64,000 nucleotides of DNA from positions 1,395,531 to 1,459,530 of the forward strand of contig NZ_CP017675.1 in NCBI RefSeq assembly GCF_001870225.1, given 5' to 3'. The position numbers and the translations under genes are program-made. Source of the stretch: Gloeomargarita lithophora Alchichica-D10 (lineage in GTDB: Bacteria; Cyanobacteriota; Cyanobacteriia; Gloeomargaritales; Gloeomargaritaceae). Under the pieces are notes generated by a model. It did not search any database. It saw only the letters and a program-made list of their open reading frames with translations, and had not been told where the DNA came from. This document shows, piece by piece, positions 7,481 to 16,787 of the stretch (its first letter is position 1; every line of letters starts with the position of its first letter).

Positions 7481-9270
7481 TGGTTTTGCTCCTGTTGAGT
7501 TATAATCGTATCGGTGGTGTTTTCTTCAGCTTCATTTTCTTTTTGCCAAAAAGTGGCTTCACGCAGTCCCCAGCCCATATAAAACCAAGCGGTTTCATCA
7601 ATGCTGAAGGTGTTGGGTAGATCGGTTTCAGGTGAAATATCGATCTCTTCAAGGTGACTAAACTCCTTAGTGAGTAGATATTTTGTGCGATTTAACCTAC
7701 CTCGGCGTTTAGAATCAGTTGTATTGGTGGGCAAGTGGTAAAGAATGGCATTCTGATAAAGCCTACCAAAGACCTGCTTAGGAGTGTTCGCCAATGCCTT
7801 TAATGACCCAGCTACGCCAGTCTTGCCGTCATCATCCAATTCACGGGCTTCCATCTCTGCACGGTGCATGAGATAAGCAATTGCTCCTAAGTGTTGAGCG
7901 ATTTTCAAGTGCCGTTTATCTGCCATTGTCTCTCCTAAATAAAGTGCAAGAACTTGAAATCGAGCGATCGAACGCCCATGATACTTTTTCTGATCTTTTT
8001 TATCAGAAAACATATCTAGGTGAATGCGTTCCATTGCTTGTTGGACAACCGATTGAGGAATCGGATCACCCCACAGAGCATTACCAATTAAGGCACGCAC
8101 TACGGGAGCAATGTGATCTTTACTCGGATCACGAAAGCATGATCCAGCCAACTGCCAAATGGGTTTTGCCTTAGCAATTTGCCGTTGCACATGAATGAAA
8201 TTAGTCACATTCTGAGCAATCTTTTGGGGAGTTGATTCATCCCAGCGACTGATGGCAATCCTGCCCTCGCAACCCGTAAGAATCGCTAGATAGAATTTCT
8301 CAGCCTTACAGGCATCAGTATTAAAGCCCTGAGGATATTCCGCAGAAACAAAAATCATATTGGCAACCTCGGCAGATGGGTCTTCCCAAAGTACTTCTGG
8401 GTCATCCCAAAGGACTGGATTGAGACCTGTATCGTAGTCGCCCCAATAGACAAATACACAGTCCCCTTGCTTGTAGGAGTGCTTGTCATCACTGAGAAAA
8501 CGATTGAGCATTTGATGGGATCGCACCGCCACATCAAAACTGATAGGAGCATGGTCTGTACTCTCCCACTTGCGAGATTTAGAAGAGTTAAAGTTGAAAC
8601 TTTGTAATGCCGCTCCCTTGCCCTGAGTTGCAGGAACACCCTTAATCATGACAGGCATTTTATCCTTTACAAGGGAGGTATATTTCCCCGTAACACTACA
8701 TATTCCTTTATCACCTGACTCTGATATTCCAGCTTCTGCATCAGATGATTTATCGCTAAATTTCTTTGCCCAGAAGTCCTTAACAGAGGGACGATCAGTG
8801 ATGATTTGCCCTTTGTAGAAGAAAATGATTCTGGCTTTTTCGAGAGGGTCTTCATCAGGTTTATTAGGATTTAGATCAAACCAAGGAGCGCAATCTTTTC
8901 TGATTTTTTCAGGATCGAGATGATTAATACTCTCCAAAACTGATTTGACGACTTCATCTCCAGTAGATTCATAACATTCCTCCAGCAATTGACGATACAG
9001 TGATTGACGAATTAAGCCCTTCTTCCCCAATCCCAAAACATAGCTTCCAGTATCCGCAACTGGTAGTGCTTTGTCATTGACAGTTCTAATCACATCAGGT
9101 AGTAGGAGCTTTCTACCCAATTTTTCCTTACCTTTTGCATCAGTATCCGTCAAAGGTTGGGCAATGAGCAGAGGAATATCTATTTGCAGACTTGCCACCA
9201 CAAAGCCGTAACCAACTGTGGGCAGAGCCATTGACCCCTGCTGACTTAATTGATAGAGTTCTCGGAGCAT
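7477..9270 (-). CDS. cas8c: Cascade large subunit Cas8c (Csd1, type I-C)
   Basis: Cas8c recognises the PAM and, through an internal start in studied I-C systems, also supplies the small subunit. The 597-residue length is normal for Csd1. Recognisable segments include GVPATQGKGAALQSFNF and SAYLMHRAEMEARE-like residues near position 475, and a C-terminal MGWGLREATFWQ. It overlaps cas5c at its 5' end by about 25 bp and cas7 at its 3' end by 4 bp. No frameshift is seen. Confidence 0.95.
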   Translation of the reverse strand: MLRELYQLSQQGSMALPTVGYGFVVASLQIDIPLLIAQPLTDTDAKGKEKLGRKLLLPDVIRTVNDKALPVADTGSYVLGLGKKGLIRQSLYRQLLEECYESTGDEVVKSVLESINHLDPEKIRKDCAPWFDLNPNKPDEDPLEKARIIFFYKGQIITDRPSVKDFWAKKFSDKSSDAEAGISESGDKGICSVTGKYTSLVKDKMPVMIKGVPATQGKGAALQSFNFNSSKSRKWESTDHAPISFDVAVRSHQMLNRFLSDDKHSYKQGDCVFVYWGDYDTGLNPVLWDDPEVLWEDPSAEVANMIFVSAEYPQGFNTDACKAEKFYLAILTGCEGRIAISRWDESTPQKIAQNVTNFIHVQRQIAKAKPIWQLAGSCFRDPSKDHIAPVVRALIGNALWGDPIPQSVVQQAMERIHLDMFSDKKDQKKYHGRSIARFQVLALYLGETMADKRHLKIAQHLGAIAYLMHRAEMEARELDDDGKTGVAGSLKALANTPKQVFGRLYQNAILYHLPTNTTDSKRRGRLNRTKYLLTKEFSHLEEIDISPETDLPNTFSIDETAWFYMGWGLREATFWQKENEAEENTTDTIITQQEQNQ

Positions 9271-9905
9271 TCCATCCTCCCGTTGGTAATCACTGCATTA
9301 AACCATTCTGTTTCGGCTCTACCTTTGACATATTTCTGAGTTACTGGGTCTTGCCATTGGATAGAACCATTTTCATCGGGAATATAACGAATTTTGCGGG
9401 GCATTCTGCCGCAGTCACGGTTATCTGCCCATGCTTTATCTTCACAACTTGCCCATGAAAAATCAGCTATAAATTCACGGATACCTAGATAGGGCTGTTG
9501 GAAGCATCCCCCTGAATTCATTCGCCGTTCAAACTGCTCGCAATACTTGGCAATGTTATCGTTCGCATGGGGCAATAATTGAATATCACACTCAATTATG
9601 TATGCCACTTTTTTGAGGACAGCTTGGTGAGTTTGCACCCGGACTTCATTGGCAATGATTGTTTTATTCGGAGTTTGCTTATCTTTGATGTAGTTCCGAG
9701 TGAAGTTGGTGTACTGCACAGGCTGTAACATCTCGATCGCCAGAACAAGCCAACGAAATTCAGGCTTCCAGAAAATGGCTTCTAAAAAACCCTCAGCCGC
9801 CGTTGGGGTCATAATTGGATAGGAAATTGGCTCTGCTTTGACCTCCGGGCGGGTAAAGAGGGCATACTCTCCAGTGACTTTAATCCGATAGGGTCGGCGA
9901 TTCAT
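9246..9905 (-). CDS. cas5: crRNA-processing protein Cas5c (Cas5d, type I-C)
   Basis: In I-C systems Cas5 cuts the pre-crRNA, replacing Cas6, and caps the 5' end of the crRNA. The frame is open back to an ATG at 9965, but family members usually begin just before the YRIKVTGEYALFTRPE segment. The ATG at 9905 (MNRRPYRIKV) is therefore preferred, giving 219 residues. The SYPIMTPTAAEGFLEAIFW motif is characteristic of the family. This choice leaves 86 bp between the cas5c and cas3 starts for divergent promoters. It is the first gene of the minus-strand operon. Confidence 0.93.
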   Translation of the reverse strand: MNRRPYRIKVTGEYALFTRPEVKAEPISYPIMTPTAAEGFLEAIFWKPEFRWLVLAIEMLQPVQYTNFTRNYIKDKQTPNKTIIANEVRVQTHQAVLKKVAYIIECDIQLLPHANDNIAKYCEQFERRMNSGGCFQQPYLGIREFIADFSWASCEDKAWADNRDCGRMPRKIRYIPDENGSIQWQDPVTQKYVKGRAETEWFNAVITNGRMECSENSIN

Positions 9906-9991
9906 AGGTTTGTGCGGGGGAGTTGTTGATCTCTGTTTAGTATGGTAGTCTATGCTTATATTCATGTAAACAGTATAAGGGTTAAAAAATT
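9906..9991. promoter_or_regulatory. Divergent cas5c/cas3 promoter region
   Basis: The 86 bp between the preferred cas5c start and the cas3 ATG are A/T-rich and must drive the operon to the left and cas3 to the right. AAGGG at 9977-9981 is a plausible ribosome-binding site for cas3. TATAAG at 9974-9979 resembles a -10 box but lies very close to the ATG. No operator was recognised. Confidence 0.45.
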
Positions 9992-12184
9992 ATGAAGTAC
10001 GCCAGAAATGGTCAAGAGCTGAGAACCCATCTCGTCGGTACTGCAACTAAGACAGCCAGTCGAATGCCCGATAAATGGAAAAATATCGGCTATTACGCTG
10101 GACTATGGCATGATCTGGGCAAATATACAGACGAGTGGCAGACCTACTTACAAAAAAGCATTGCAGGAGAAAAACCCCACAGAGTTCCCCACAGTCCCCA
10201 AGGGGCAAAGTTGGCACTATCATTTAGCAAAAGATTTGGTCAAATCCCTACTTTAACTTTTGTAATTGCAGGCCATCATGGAGGCTTGAAAGATATTTCT
10301 AATTATCAAGGTGATGAATTTAAGGATAAGGCAAAAAATTGGGAAAAGGCAAAAAATGAGGCTATCAAAGAAATTGAAGATTTTATGCCATCAAAACTAC
10401 CTGAATTTGATGTGAGGGGTACTTCTAAAGAATTTGCAATTAGAATGCTCTTTGGTTGTTTGGTAGATGCCGATCGTATTGATGCCGCAATAGCTATAGA
10501 GAACGCTCCACCTGATATTGATGAAGCGTCTATTTTATCTGGACTGTTTACATGTTTCAATCCTCGCCATAGGAATCCTAGTGGCGCACTCTCTTCTATA
10601 CGATTAGAGTTCAGGAATGATTGTATCGCAAAAGCGCAACGACCTTGTGGCATTTTTCGACTGACAGGACCGACGGGTATTGGTAAAACACTTAGTTCTC
10701 TGGAATGGGCGATTGCCCACTGTCAAGCAAATTCAAGTTTGACAGGTATTTTATACGTTGCCCCGCTTCGCAGTATCATTGACCAAACATGGCAAGTTTA
10801 TAGTGAAAGTTTATCTGTGAATGTGCTTGCTCACCATAGCGATTTTCAACCGAATCAAGAGGAAGCATCAGATTACAAACTAACGACAGAGCGATGGAAT
10901 GTTCCAGTAATTTGCACTTCTGGAGTGCAATTTTATGAATCTCTATTTGCCCGAACGCCTGCCCAATGCCGCAAACTTTCTCACCTTATGAATCGCTGTA
11001 TCTTAATAGATGAAGCTCAAACTATTCCTTTAGAATATGCTAAACCAATTTTGGATGTGCTTAGATGCTTGGTGCAGGACTGGGGATGTTCGGTACTTTT
11101 AATGTCAGCCACTCAGCCCACTTTCAAAAATATCGATCCATATTTTGATAATAGCTCTATTGATATTATTCCCGATGATAAAATTAACTACTACTTCGAT
11201 GCAACTCGCCGTGTCAGTTATCAAATTAGCTCTGAACAATGGCATTGGCAGGATATAGCTGATAGATTAAATAATACTAATTATCATCAATCTTTGACGA
11301 TTGTCAATACGACCAAGTTAGCTAAAGAATGCTTTATATAGCAATATGGCACGATTTACAAACAGAAATTCCACAGAACCAATTACGGGGGCGGTGCCCC
11401 TGCGACCGCTGTTCTAAATTCAAATAAGATTGCTATAGCTCTTTCTGAATTGGTGGGAAAGAAAGAAGAATGGTTTCATCTTTCGGCAAGAATGATACCA
11501 GCCCACCGTAATAAAGTTTTAGCAAAAATCAAACATCAACTCGATCAGAAATTGCCTTGTCATGTGATTAGCACTCAAGTTGTGGAAGCTGGCATTGACA
11601 TAGATTTTCCAGTTGTTTTTCGTCAAATTGCCCCATTGGATAGCATCATTCAAGCTGCAGGCAGATGTAATCGGGAAAAGAGTAAAGATAGTTATGAAGA
11701 TGCAGTATTTCAAGTATTTGATTTGGCGGACTCTAACTATCCTTCTAGTGATTACAAAAACAGAACAAATATTACCAGAGTTATTTTAGAGAAATATGAC
11801 TTGAATTTTCATCTCTTAGATGCAATCAATGAATACTTTTTAGTTGCCTATTCACAACTTGCGGGTGATAGATATAATATCCAGCAGTTGCGTAAAGACC
11901 TCAAATTTGAGCAAGTATCCAGTACATTTAGAATTATAGATGATGGTTATCAATTTTCTGTTTTTGTACCTTGGCAAGACGGCGAATATATTCTCAATTC
12001 ACTTGATCTCAATAAAGCCTTAACTGAAGAAGACTGGCGCAGACTTCAGTCCTATACTATCAATTTACCTAAGTCTTTAGAGGATTTGGCTAGTAAGTCG
12101 CTGTGTGGTCTCTATGTTTGGTCAAGAGATATGTATAACGATGATTTTGGGGCAACTAGCGAAATTGAATCTTTTGTTGTTTAG
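9992..12184 (+). pseudogene. cas3: cas3 helicase-nuclease, split by a 99-bp in-frame insertion
   Basis: Cas3 unwinds and degrades target DNA after Cascade binding. The first part (9992-11341) has the HD nuclease motif WHDLGK near residue 40, HH at 95-96, Walker A TGPTGIGKT at 225-233, DEAQ at 340-343 and SATQPT near 372. It stops at codon 450. The second part resumes in the same frame and supplies the rest of the second helicase domain, with FHLSARM, STQVVEAGIDIDFP and QAAGRCNRE. Removing bases 11339-11437 rejoins GAATGCTTTATA to GCTCTTTCTGAA as an unbroken frame (E-C-F-I-A-L-S-E). The inserted 33 codons hold a single stop, the first TAG, so readthrough would give a 730-residue protein with 32 or 33 extra residues. 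Otherwise the product is a truncated HD plus first RecA domain. A TTG at 11450 could start the 3' fragment. Confidence 0.92.
11339..11435. mobile_element. MITE-like element, type B, inserted in cas3
   Basis: The element begins TAGCAATATGG and ends AAGATTGCTA, with 7-bp inverted ends (TAGCAAT/ATTGCTA). It is flanked by TA at 11337-11338 and 11436-11437, consistent with a TA target duplication. Its core, GGGGGCGGTGCCCC followed by TGCGACC, is shared with the type A elements. Read in reverse it closely resembles the element ending at about 46722. Total added length with one TA is 99 bp, a multiple of three. Confidence 0.9.
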
Positions 12185-12287
12185 AAAACCTCTAAAAATA
12201 GGTCGTAGGGGGCATCCCCGTACCAGAAACACCTGTGGTGTATGGTTCTCCAAAATTTCTGTTCGCTAAATGAGTGGGATTGCTATA
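12184..12287. mobile_element. Hybrid MITE-like element abutting the cas3 stop
   Basis: The left end (AAAACCTCTAAAAATAGGTCG) is of type A and the right end (GGGATTGCTATA) is of type B, matching the right end of the cas3 insertion. The cas3 stop TAG (12182-12184) overlaps the point where intact type A elements read TAGGACACCTC. The distal cas3 fragment is therefore bracketed by two family members. Confidence 0.75.
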
Positions 12288-12302
12288 GCTGATTCATTCT
12301 TA

Positions 12303-12869
12303 TTACCCCAACATTTCATCAGCACTAACAACTAGTTCCGGGAATTGCAGAGGTGATAGGTTCTGTCCCCGGCGTACGACTTGCTGTTCCCCCGGTTGGT
12401 ACACTTCCAAGCAGTCTTCATCCAAGTTAATCAGCCACACTTCCGGGATACCCGCCTTCAGGTACAGGGGTACTTTCACCCGGCGGTCGTAGGTGATGGT
12501 GGTGTCGGATACTTCGATTAACCAATAAATATCGGGTGGGGTGGGGTGTCCCGCCAGATAAAAATCATCCCGCCACCGGACAACCGCCACATCCGGCTGG
12601 GGTTCCGAATCCGCCAGGGTGATCGGGTTTTGGATGCGACATCTGGCTTTTTGCCCCAAACGGCTAAGTAATAGGTAAACAAGGCGGTCAACTCCGGCGG
12701 CATGACGGCGGTTAATGGGCGACATTCTTGCAAGCTCTCCGTGAATCAATTCCAGGCGGTCATCCGGCGCAAAAATCCCACCATCAATCATCTGGTGGTA
12801 CTGGGCAACGCTGAACCGGTGGCGCACCATAGCCTGCGTGTCGCTTGCGACATTTTCAACGGTTGACAT
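12303..12869 (-). CDS. Uma2 family protein
   Basis: The ATG at 12869 (MSTVENVASD) gives a 188-residue product. A longer frame would run into the tRNA-Gly gene at 12925 and is rejected. Uma2 landmarks are FSVAQYHQMIDGG, DRLELIHGELARMSP, EPQPDVAVV and YWLIEVSDTTITYDRRVK, followed by YLKAGIPEVWLIN. Codon use is G/C-rich like the downstream housekeeping genes, unlike the Uma2 gene in the cas operon. Its role is unknown. Confidence 0.85.
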   Translation of the reverse strand: MSTVENVASDTQAMVRHRFSVAQYHQMIDGGIFAPDDRLELIHGELARMSPINRRHAAGVDRLVYLLLSRLGQKARCRIQNPITLADSEPQPDVAVVRWRDDFYLAGHPTPPDIYWLIEVSDTTITYDRRVKVPLYLKAGIPEVWLINLDEDCLEVYQPGEQQVVRRGQNLSPLQFPELVVSADEMLG

Positions 12870-12924
12870 GGTTTTACTCCCAGAACAAGGCTTCCGGCGG
12901 GTGAAAGTGGCGAATAATCGGGAA

Positions 12925-12995
12925 GCGGGTAATGGGATTCGAACCCACGACATCAACCTTGGCAAGGTTGCGCTCTACCACTGAGCTATACCCGC
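12925..12995 (-). tRNA. trnG: tRNA-Gly(GCC)
   Basis: The minus strand folds as a 71-nt cloverleaf: acceptor GCGGGTA/TACCCGC, D arm GCTC...GAGC, anticodon stem CAACC/GGTTG with loop TTGCCAA, and T loop TTCGAAT. The anticodon is GCC, reading glycine codons GGC and GGU. CCA is not encoded. Confidence 0.96.
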
Positions 12996-13029
12996 ATGGA
13001 TTTTTATTTTAACCTGTGAATACACTCTG

Positions 13030-13560
13030 TCAAGGCCGAGATTCGGGCAAATCCGCCACCCGTGGGAGAGAGGGGGTATAGGGGGCACGCAAAGAACGCA
13101 CTTGGCGCATCAAACTGGCCATTTCCAGGGCATTCATGGCGTATTCCCAACCCTTGTTTCTTTTTACCCCCGCCCGCTCGATGGCCTGTTGCAAATTATC
13201 CGTGGTGAGAACGCCAAACACCACCGGTACGCCGGTTTGAAACCCGGTAGCGGCAATACCTTTAGCCACTTCAGAGGCGACGTAGTCAAAGTGGGGCGTA
13301 TCCCCCCGGATCACCGCCCCCAGACAAATCAGGGCATCATACCGCTGGGTTTGCGCCAGTTGATGCACGACCACGGGAATCTCAAAACTCCCCGGCACCC
13401 AAAAATAATCCACCTGGGTTTCCACATTTACCCCGTGGCGTTTGAGGGCATCCTGGCAACCGTCCAGCAACTTACCCACAATCAAGTCATTGAACCGACC
13501 AATAACAATGCCCAGGCGAAACCCCTCGACATCGGTAAATGCACCCTCAAAAACCGTCAT
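13030..13560 (-). CDS. ribH: 6,7-dimethyl-8-ribityllumazine synthase
   Basis: RibH condenses 5-amino-6-ribitylaminouracil with 3,4-dihydroxy-2-butanone 4-phosphate in riboflavin synthesis. The 176-residue product starts [13 protein letters not shown]. It shows [20 protein letters not shown], the catalytic [17 protein letters not shown] segment, and FGVLTTDN. The start overlaps the psbZ stop as TAATG, so translation is coupled. The ATG at 13560 is chosen because upstream sequence in this frame is psbZ coding sequence. The partner enzyme RibBA is encoded at 54.9-56.6 kb. Confidence 0.96.
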   Translation of the reverse strand: MTVFEGAFTDVEGFRLGIVIGRFNDLIVGKLLDGCQDALKRHGVNVETQVDYFWVPGSFEIPVVVHQLAQTQRYDALICLGAVIRGDTPHFDYVASEVAKGIAATGFQTGVPVVFGVLTTDNLQQAIERAGVKRNKGWEYAMNALEMASLMRQVRSLRAPYTPSLPRVADLPESRP

Positions 13561-13748
13561 TACACAACCAGTACATCCATCAACCCAACCACAATCACCA
13601 ACAATGTCCAAACCCCGGCACTGAGGTAAACCACCCCTTGATACCGTTGCCATTCCCCCGGCGTGGCTAGTACCACCGGCACCCCCACCACCAACAGAAA
13701 CGACAGCACCACCAAGGCCAACACAAACGCCTGAAAGACAAAGGTCAT
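13560..13748 (-). CDS. psbZ: Photosystem II protein PsbZ (Ycf9)
   Basis: The 62-residue product has two membrane-spanning segments ([20 protein letters not shown] and the C-terminal [17 protein letters not shown]). It also has the conserved [10 protein letters not shown] turn typical of PsbZ. PsbZ sits at the edge of the photosystem II core and influences supercomplex stability. The ATG at 13748 matches the usual MTFVFQ start, and the longer frame adds only six residues. It is followed directly by ribH, a gene pairing I recall from other cyanobacteria. Confidence 0.93.
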   Translation of the reverse strand: MTFVFQAFVLALVVLSFLLVVGVPVVLATPGEWQRYQGVVYLSAGVWTLLVIVVGLMDVLVV

Positions 13749-13873
13749 GATTTTTGCTCCCAACACAGCCCATCTATTAGGCTATCAAAAAGTGCGCCCC
13801 CCGCAACCAAAATCTCCCCAGCCCGGACAAACGATATTACAATGCTCAATGGTTCTCTCGCTCTAGGTGCGTC

Positions 13874-16063
13874 ATGGCCGTCACCCCAGCATTTTGTCAG
13901 GGCATTGATTATTTCGGTTCGGCTTGGCTCCAGTGGTCGGAATACGGTCAGGGAGCAGTTGTTAATATAAAATCAGGACAAATTGATGACCCCCATGACC
14001 CGAAAGCGGTTTATCAAACCCTGCTGGGTGCCGATGCTCTACGGTATCTAATTATTCAAGTCACCGCCAGCAAAGCGTCGGGGCATCCGGGGGGCTTTGC
14101 CAGTTGTGCCGAAGCGATGGCCAGTCTGATCATGCTGGGTTACAAAAACATTCTCACCGAAGTCGGTCACCATGCGCCGGGGTTTTACAGCACCCTGTTT
14201 TTGGATGGTTCTTTGGCGGACATGGGCATTACCAATGTCACCGAAATGCGGGAACAATTTCGGGAAATGCACGGCCTGCTCGGACATCTCTCCGGGGCAA
14301 TTCCGGGTGTATTATCCCCCGCTGGCCCGTTAGGACAAGGTCAGCACTTTGCCATGGCTGGGGCTTACCTAAATCCTGGCGTTTTATTCCCGGTGACAAT
14401 TGGGGATGGGGGGCTGGGTGAGCCTTACATTATGAGCAGTTTTCAGCATTTTCATACGGCGTTTCCCCAGGTGACGAATGTTTTGCCGGTGCTGGTCTGG
14501 AATGGGTACAGCCAAGAGCATCACAGTATGGTGGCAACGTTAGACAATGAACGGATGGAACGGTTCTGGCGCGCCAGTGGGTTTGGGGAAGTGATTGTGG
14601 TGGATGCCAAAGCCTTCGATGACCAGGGGCAAACGGGAGATTACGTTGATAGTACGTTGTTTGGCTTTGAGCAGAGATTAAAATTCACTGCCGCCGTGCT
14701 AACTGGGTTAGACCAAGCGGCCAAGAGTGCCTTAAATGGAACATTAACCGTATTTATCATCAAACAGTTGAAAGGGGCGGGAGTTCACGCACGGGGGGCG
14801 AAGTCCCATAACCTTTACGCCCAACATACCTTACAAAATAATGACATTATTCAGGCATTGACCCAACGGGCATTGACCCCGGAGGCGTGGGCTTTGGTGC
14901 GGGAAAATTTCCAGCGGGCGGGGGGGGGACCGGCGGCGCGGGTGGCGATTACGGAATCAGTACGGCCTTTGCCACCCTTACCCGAATTTACCCATCAGGA
15001 ATTTCCTTTGGGGGACAAGCAGGTGGCGACAACGGCGGTGGGAAAATTGGTGGTACAACTGGGGCAAAGCGACCCCAAATTTATCGTTACTAACGCCGAT
15101 GGCAATGAGGCTTCGGGGATTGCTAACATTAACCAAGGCTTGCAAATTATTCATCCTACTGTAGATACGTTGTACAATCAATCTCCCCAGGGGCAGGTCT
15201 ATGAACCCCTGAGTGAGGATGCCTGTGCGGGGTTGGCGGCGGCGGTGTGTTTGTTGGGGGGACGGTCGTTGTGGTGTTCCTACGAGTCGTTTGCGATCAA
15301 TGGGTTACCCATTTGGCAGACGGTGACCCAGGCGATGGCGGAATTGCGGCGGCCAACACCTTCCACGATTACGTTGTACACGGCGGGTGCTTTGGAACAG
15401 GGGCGCAACGGGTGGACCCACCAGCGACCGGAGATTGAAGCCTACTATGCCGCCCTGATGCACAATGGCAATGTTTATCCCCTGTTTCCGCCGGATGCGA
15501 ATTGCGCCCAAGCGGCCTACCTGTGGGCGGTGACGACGTTTAATAAAGGGATTGCCATCTTTGCCAGTAAAACGCCTCTACCGGTGCGGACGACGTGGGA
15601 ACAAGCCCAGGCAGGGATTGAACAGGGGGCAATTGTACTGCAAGAAAACCCTGGGGAACGGACGGTGGTGTTGGCGGTGGTGGGGGATATGGTGTTATTG
15701 CCGGTGTTTGCGGCGGCGGAGCGGTTACACGCCCAGGGAATTGGGACTCGCATTGTCAGTATGATCAACCTACGGCGGCTGTGTCGTGCCCAGGATGTGG
15801 CCTGGTCAAGTTGTGCCCAAGCGGATGGGAATTTTATGGCTGATGGGACGTTTGCGCGGTTGTTCACCGGGGATGCCCTGCTGGGGATTACGGGCGGGCC
15901 GGTGAGTACCCTAGAACCCTTGATGGTGCGTTCCCGGGTGGCACGGCGGGAGATGTTGGGCTGGCGCCGGGGGGAAACGACCGCTACGCCGGGTTTATTG
16001 ATGGATTACAACGGCTTGAGTGCGGAAAATATCGCGGAACGGGCGCTGGCTTTGCTGGGGTAG
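13874..16063 (+). CDS. Transketolase-like thiamine-diphosphate enzyme
   Basis: The 729-residue protein has transketolase-like motifs: SGHPGG near residue 69, GPLGQGQH near 153, a GDGGLGEP segment in the position of the diphosphate-binding motif, and the C-terminal half with YEPLSEDACAGLAAAVCLLGGRS. The sequence differs clearly from housekeeping transketolase; for example, GHHAPGFYSTLFLDG stands where Tkt has a GHGS-type motif. It probably cleaves or transfers a ketol group, but the substrate cannot be told from sequence. It stands alone, divergent from psbZ-ribH. A phosphoketolase annotation is less likely because typical phosphoketolase motifs were not seen. Confidence 0.7.
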   Translation: MAVTPAFCQGIDYFGSAWLQWSEYGQGAVVNIKSGQIDDPHDPKAVYQTLLGADALRYLIIQVTASKASGHPGGFASCAEAMASLIMLGYKNILTEVGHHAPGFYSTLFLDGSLADMGITNVTEMREQFREMHGLLGHLSGAIPGVLSPAGPLGQGQHFAMAGAYLNPGVLFPVTIGDGGLGEPYIMSSFQHFHTAFPQVTNVLPVLVWNGYSQEHHSMVATLDNERMERFWRASGFGEVIVVDAKAFDDQGQTGDYVDSTLFGFEQRLKFTAAVLTGLDQAAKSALNGTLTVFIIKQLKGAGVHARGAKSHNLYAQHTLQNNDIIQALTQRALTPEAWALVRENFQRAGGGPAARVAITESVRPLPPLPEFTHQEFPLGDKQVATTAVGKLVVQLGQSDPKFIVTNADGNEASGIANINQGLQIIHPTVDTLYNQSPQGQVYEPLSEDACAGLAAAVCLLGGRSLWCSYESFAINGLPIWQTVTQAMAELRRPTPSTITLYTAGALEQGRNGWTHQRPEIEAYYAALMHNGNVYPLFPPDANCAQAAYLWAVTTFNKGIAIFASKTPLPVRTTWEQAQAGIEQGAIVLQENPGERTVVLAVVGDMVLLPVFAAAERLHAQGIGTRIVSMINLRRLCRAQDVAWSSCAQADGNFMADGTFARLFTGDALLGITGGPVSTLEPLMVRSRVARREMLGWRRGETTATPGLLMDYNGLSAENIAERALALLG

Positions 16064-16196
16064 GGTGAGGTTGATGTTTCCTGCCCCGGTTGATGGGTAG
16101 TGCGAACCTGGCCTCACGCCTGGGCATCGGGGGCGAGCTGGGAATTCGCAACCGTTATACTAACTTTAGATTTTTCATTTCGGTGCCCACCCCAGG

Positions 16197-16598
16197 ATGA
16201 AACAACGGGTTACCCTCACCTTTCCCCGCCAACTGGTGCAGATTCCCATCACCTACCGTTTGGCCAAAGATTTTAATATCGCCGCCAATATCATTCGGGC
16301 GCAGGTCGCCCCCAACCAAGTCGGTAAGCTGGTGGTGGAACTGGCCGGGGATATGGATCAACTGGCCGCTGCCCTGGAATGGCTGACGGAGAGCGGCATT
16401 GAGGTCGCCCACAGCAGTCGGGAAATCCTGATTGATACGGAACTCTGTATTGACTGTGGACTCTGTACAGGGGTTTGCCCGACCCAGGCGCTCACCCTGG
16501 ACCGGGAGTTTCGGCTCAACTTTACCCGCACCCGCTGTATCGTATGTGAGCAATGTATTCCCACTTGCCCAGTCGTTGCCATTACCACCAATTTCTGA
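16197..16598 (+). CDS. NIL-domain ferredoxin with two 4Fe-4S motifs
   Basis: Residues 1-75 form an NIL domain (FPRQLVQIPITYRLAKDFNI), a ligand-binding fold also found in MetN-type transporters. Residues 80-133 form a bacterial-type ferredoxin with CIDCGLCTGVCP and CIVCEQCIPTCP, which bind two 4Fe-4S clusters. Proteins of this layout are widespread in cyanobacteria. A role linked to sulfur or methionine metabolism has been proposed for NIL domains generally, but none can be assigned here. The 133-residue length is normal and the gene is monocistronic. Confidence 0.9.
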   Translation: MKQRVTLTFPRQLVQIPITYRLAKDFNIAANIIRAQVAPNQVGKLVVELAGDMDQLAAALEWLTESGIEVAHSSREILIDTELCIDCGLCTGVCPTQALTLDREFRLNFTRTRCIVCEQCIPTCPVVAITTNF

Positions 16599-16787
16599 AA
16601 TCCGTTGGCGATGTGCCAGCGATTGTACCGACTCCGTCCTTGTCAAGTCCTTGCCAATCCCGGCGAAAGGTTGTTTAATAGCTCATTAAGGTACTTCGAT
16701 ACCAGAACGACACTGTCGCTTCTTCCAGAATTAAGCTCCCCTACAAGATCGGTACATTTCTGTAGTCACTTATCTGTACTTGCAACT

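Noticed and set aside
11339-11437. Intron or intein explanation for the cas3 break
   Set aside because: 97-99 bp is too short for a group I/II intron or an intein, and the ends match the dispersed inverted-repeat family.
1-12300. Prophage or integrative element covering the defence island
   Set aside because: No integrase, structural genes or clear att sites; the island is explained by CRISPR-Cas plus small mobile elements.
12870-12965. Longer N-terminus for the Uma2 gene at 12303
   Set aside because: It runs through the tRNA-Gly gene.
13561-13773. Longer N-terminus for ribH
   Set aside because: The extension lies over psbZ in another frame; the RibH family starts at the ATG at 13560.
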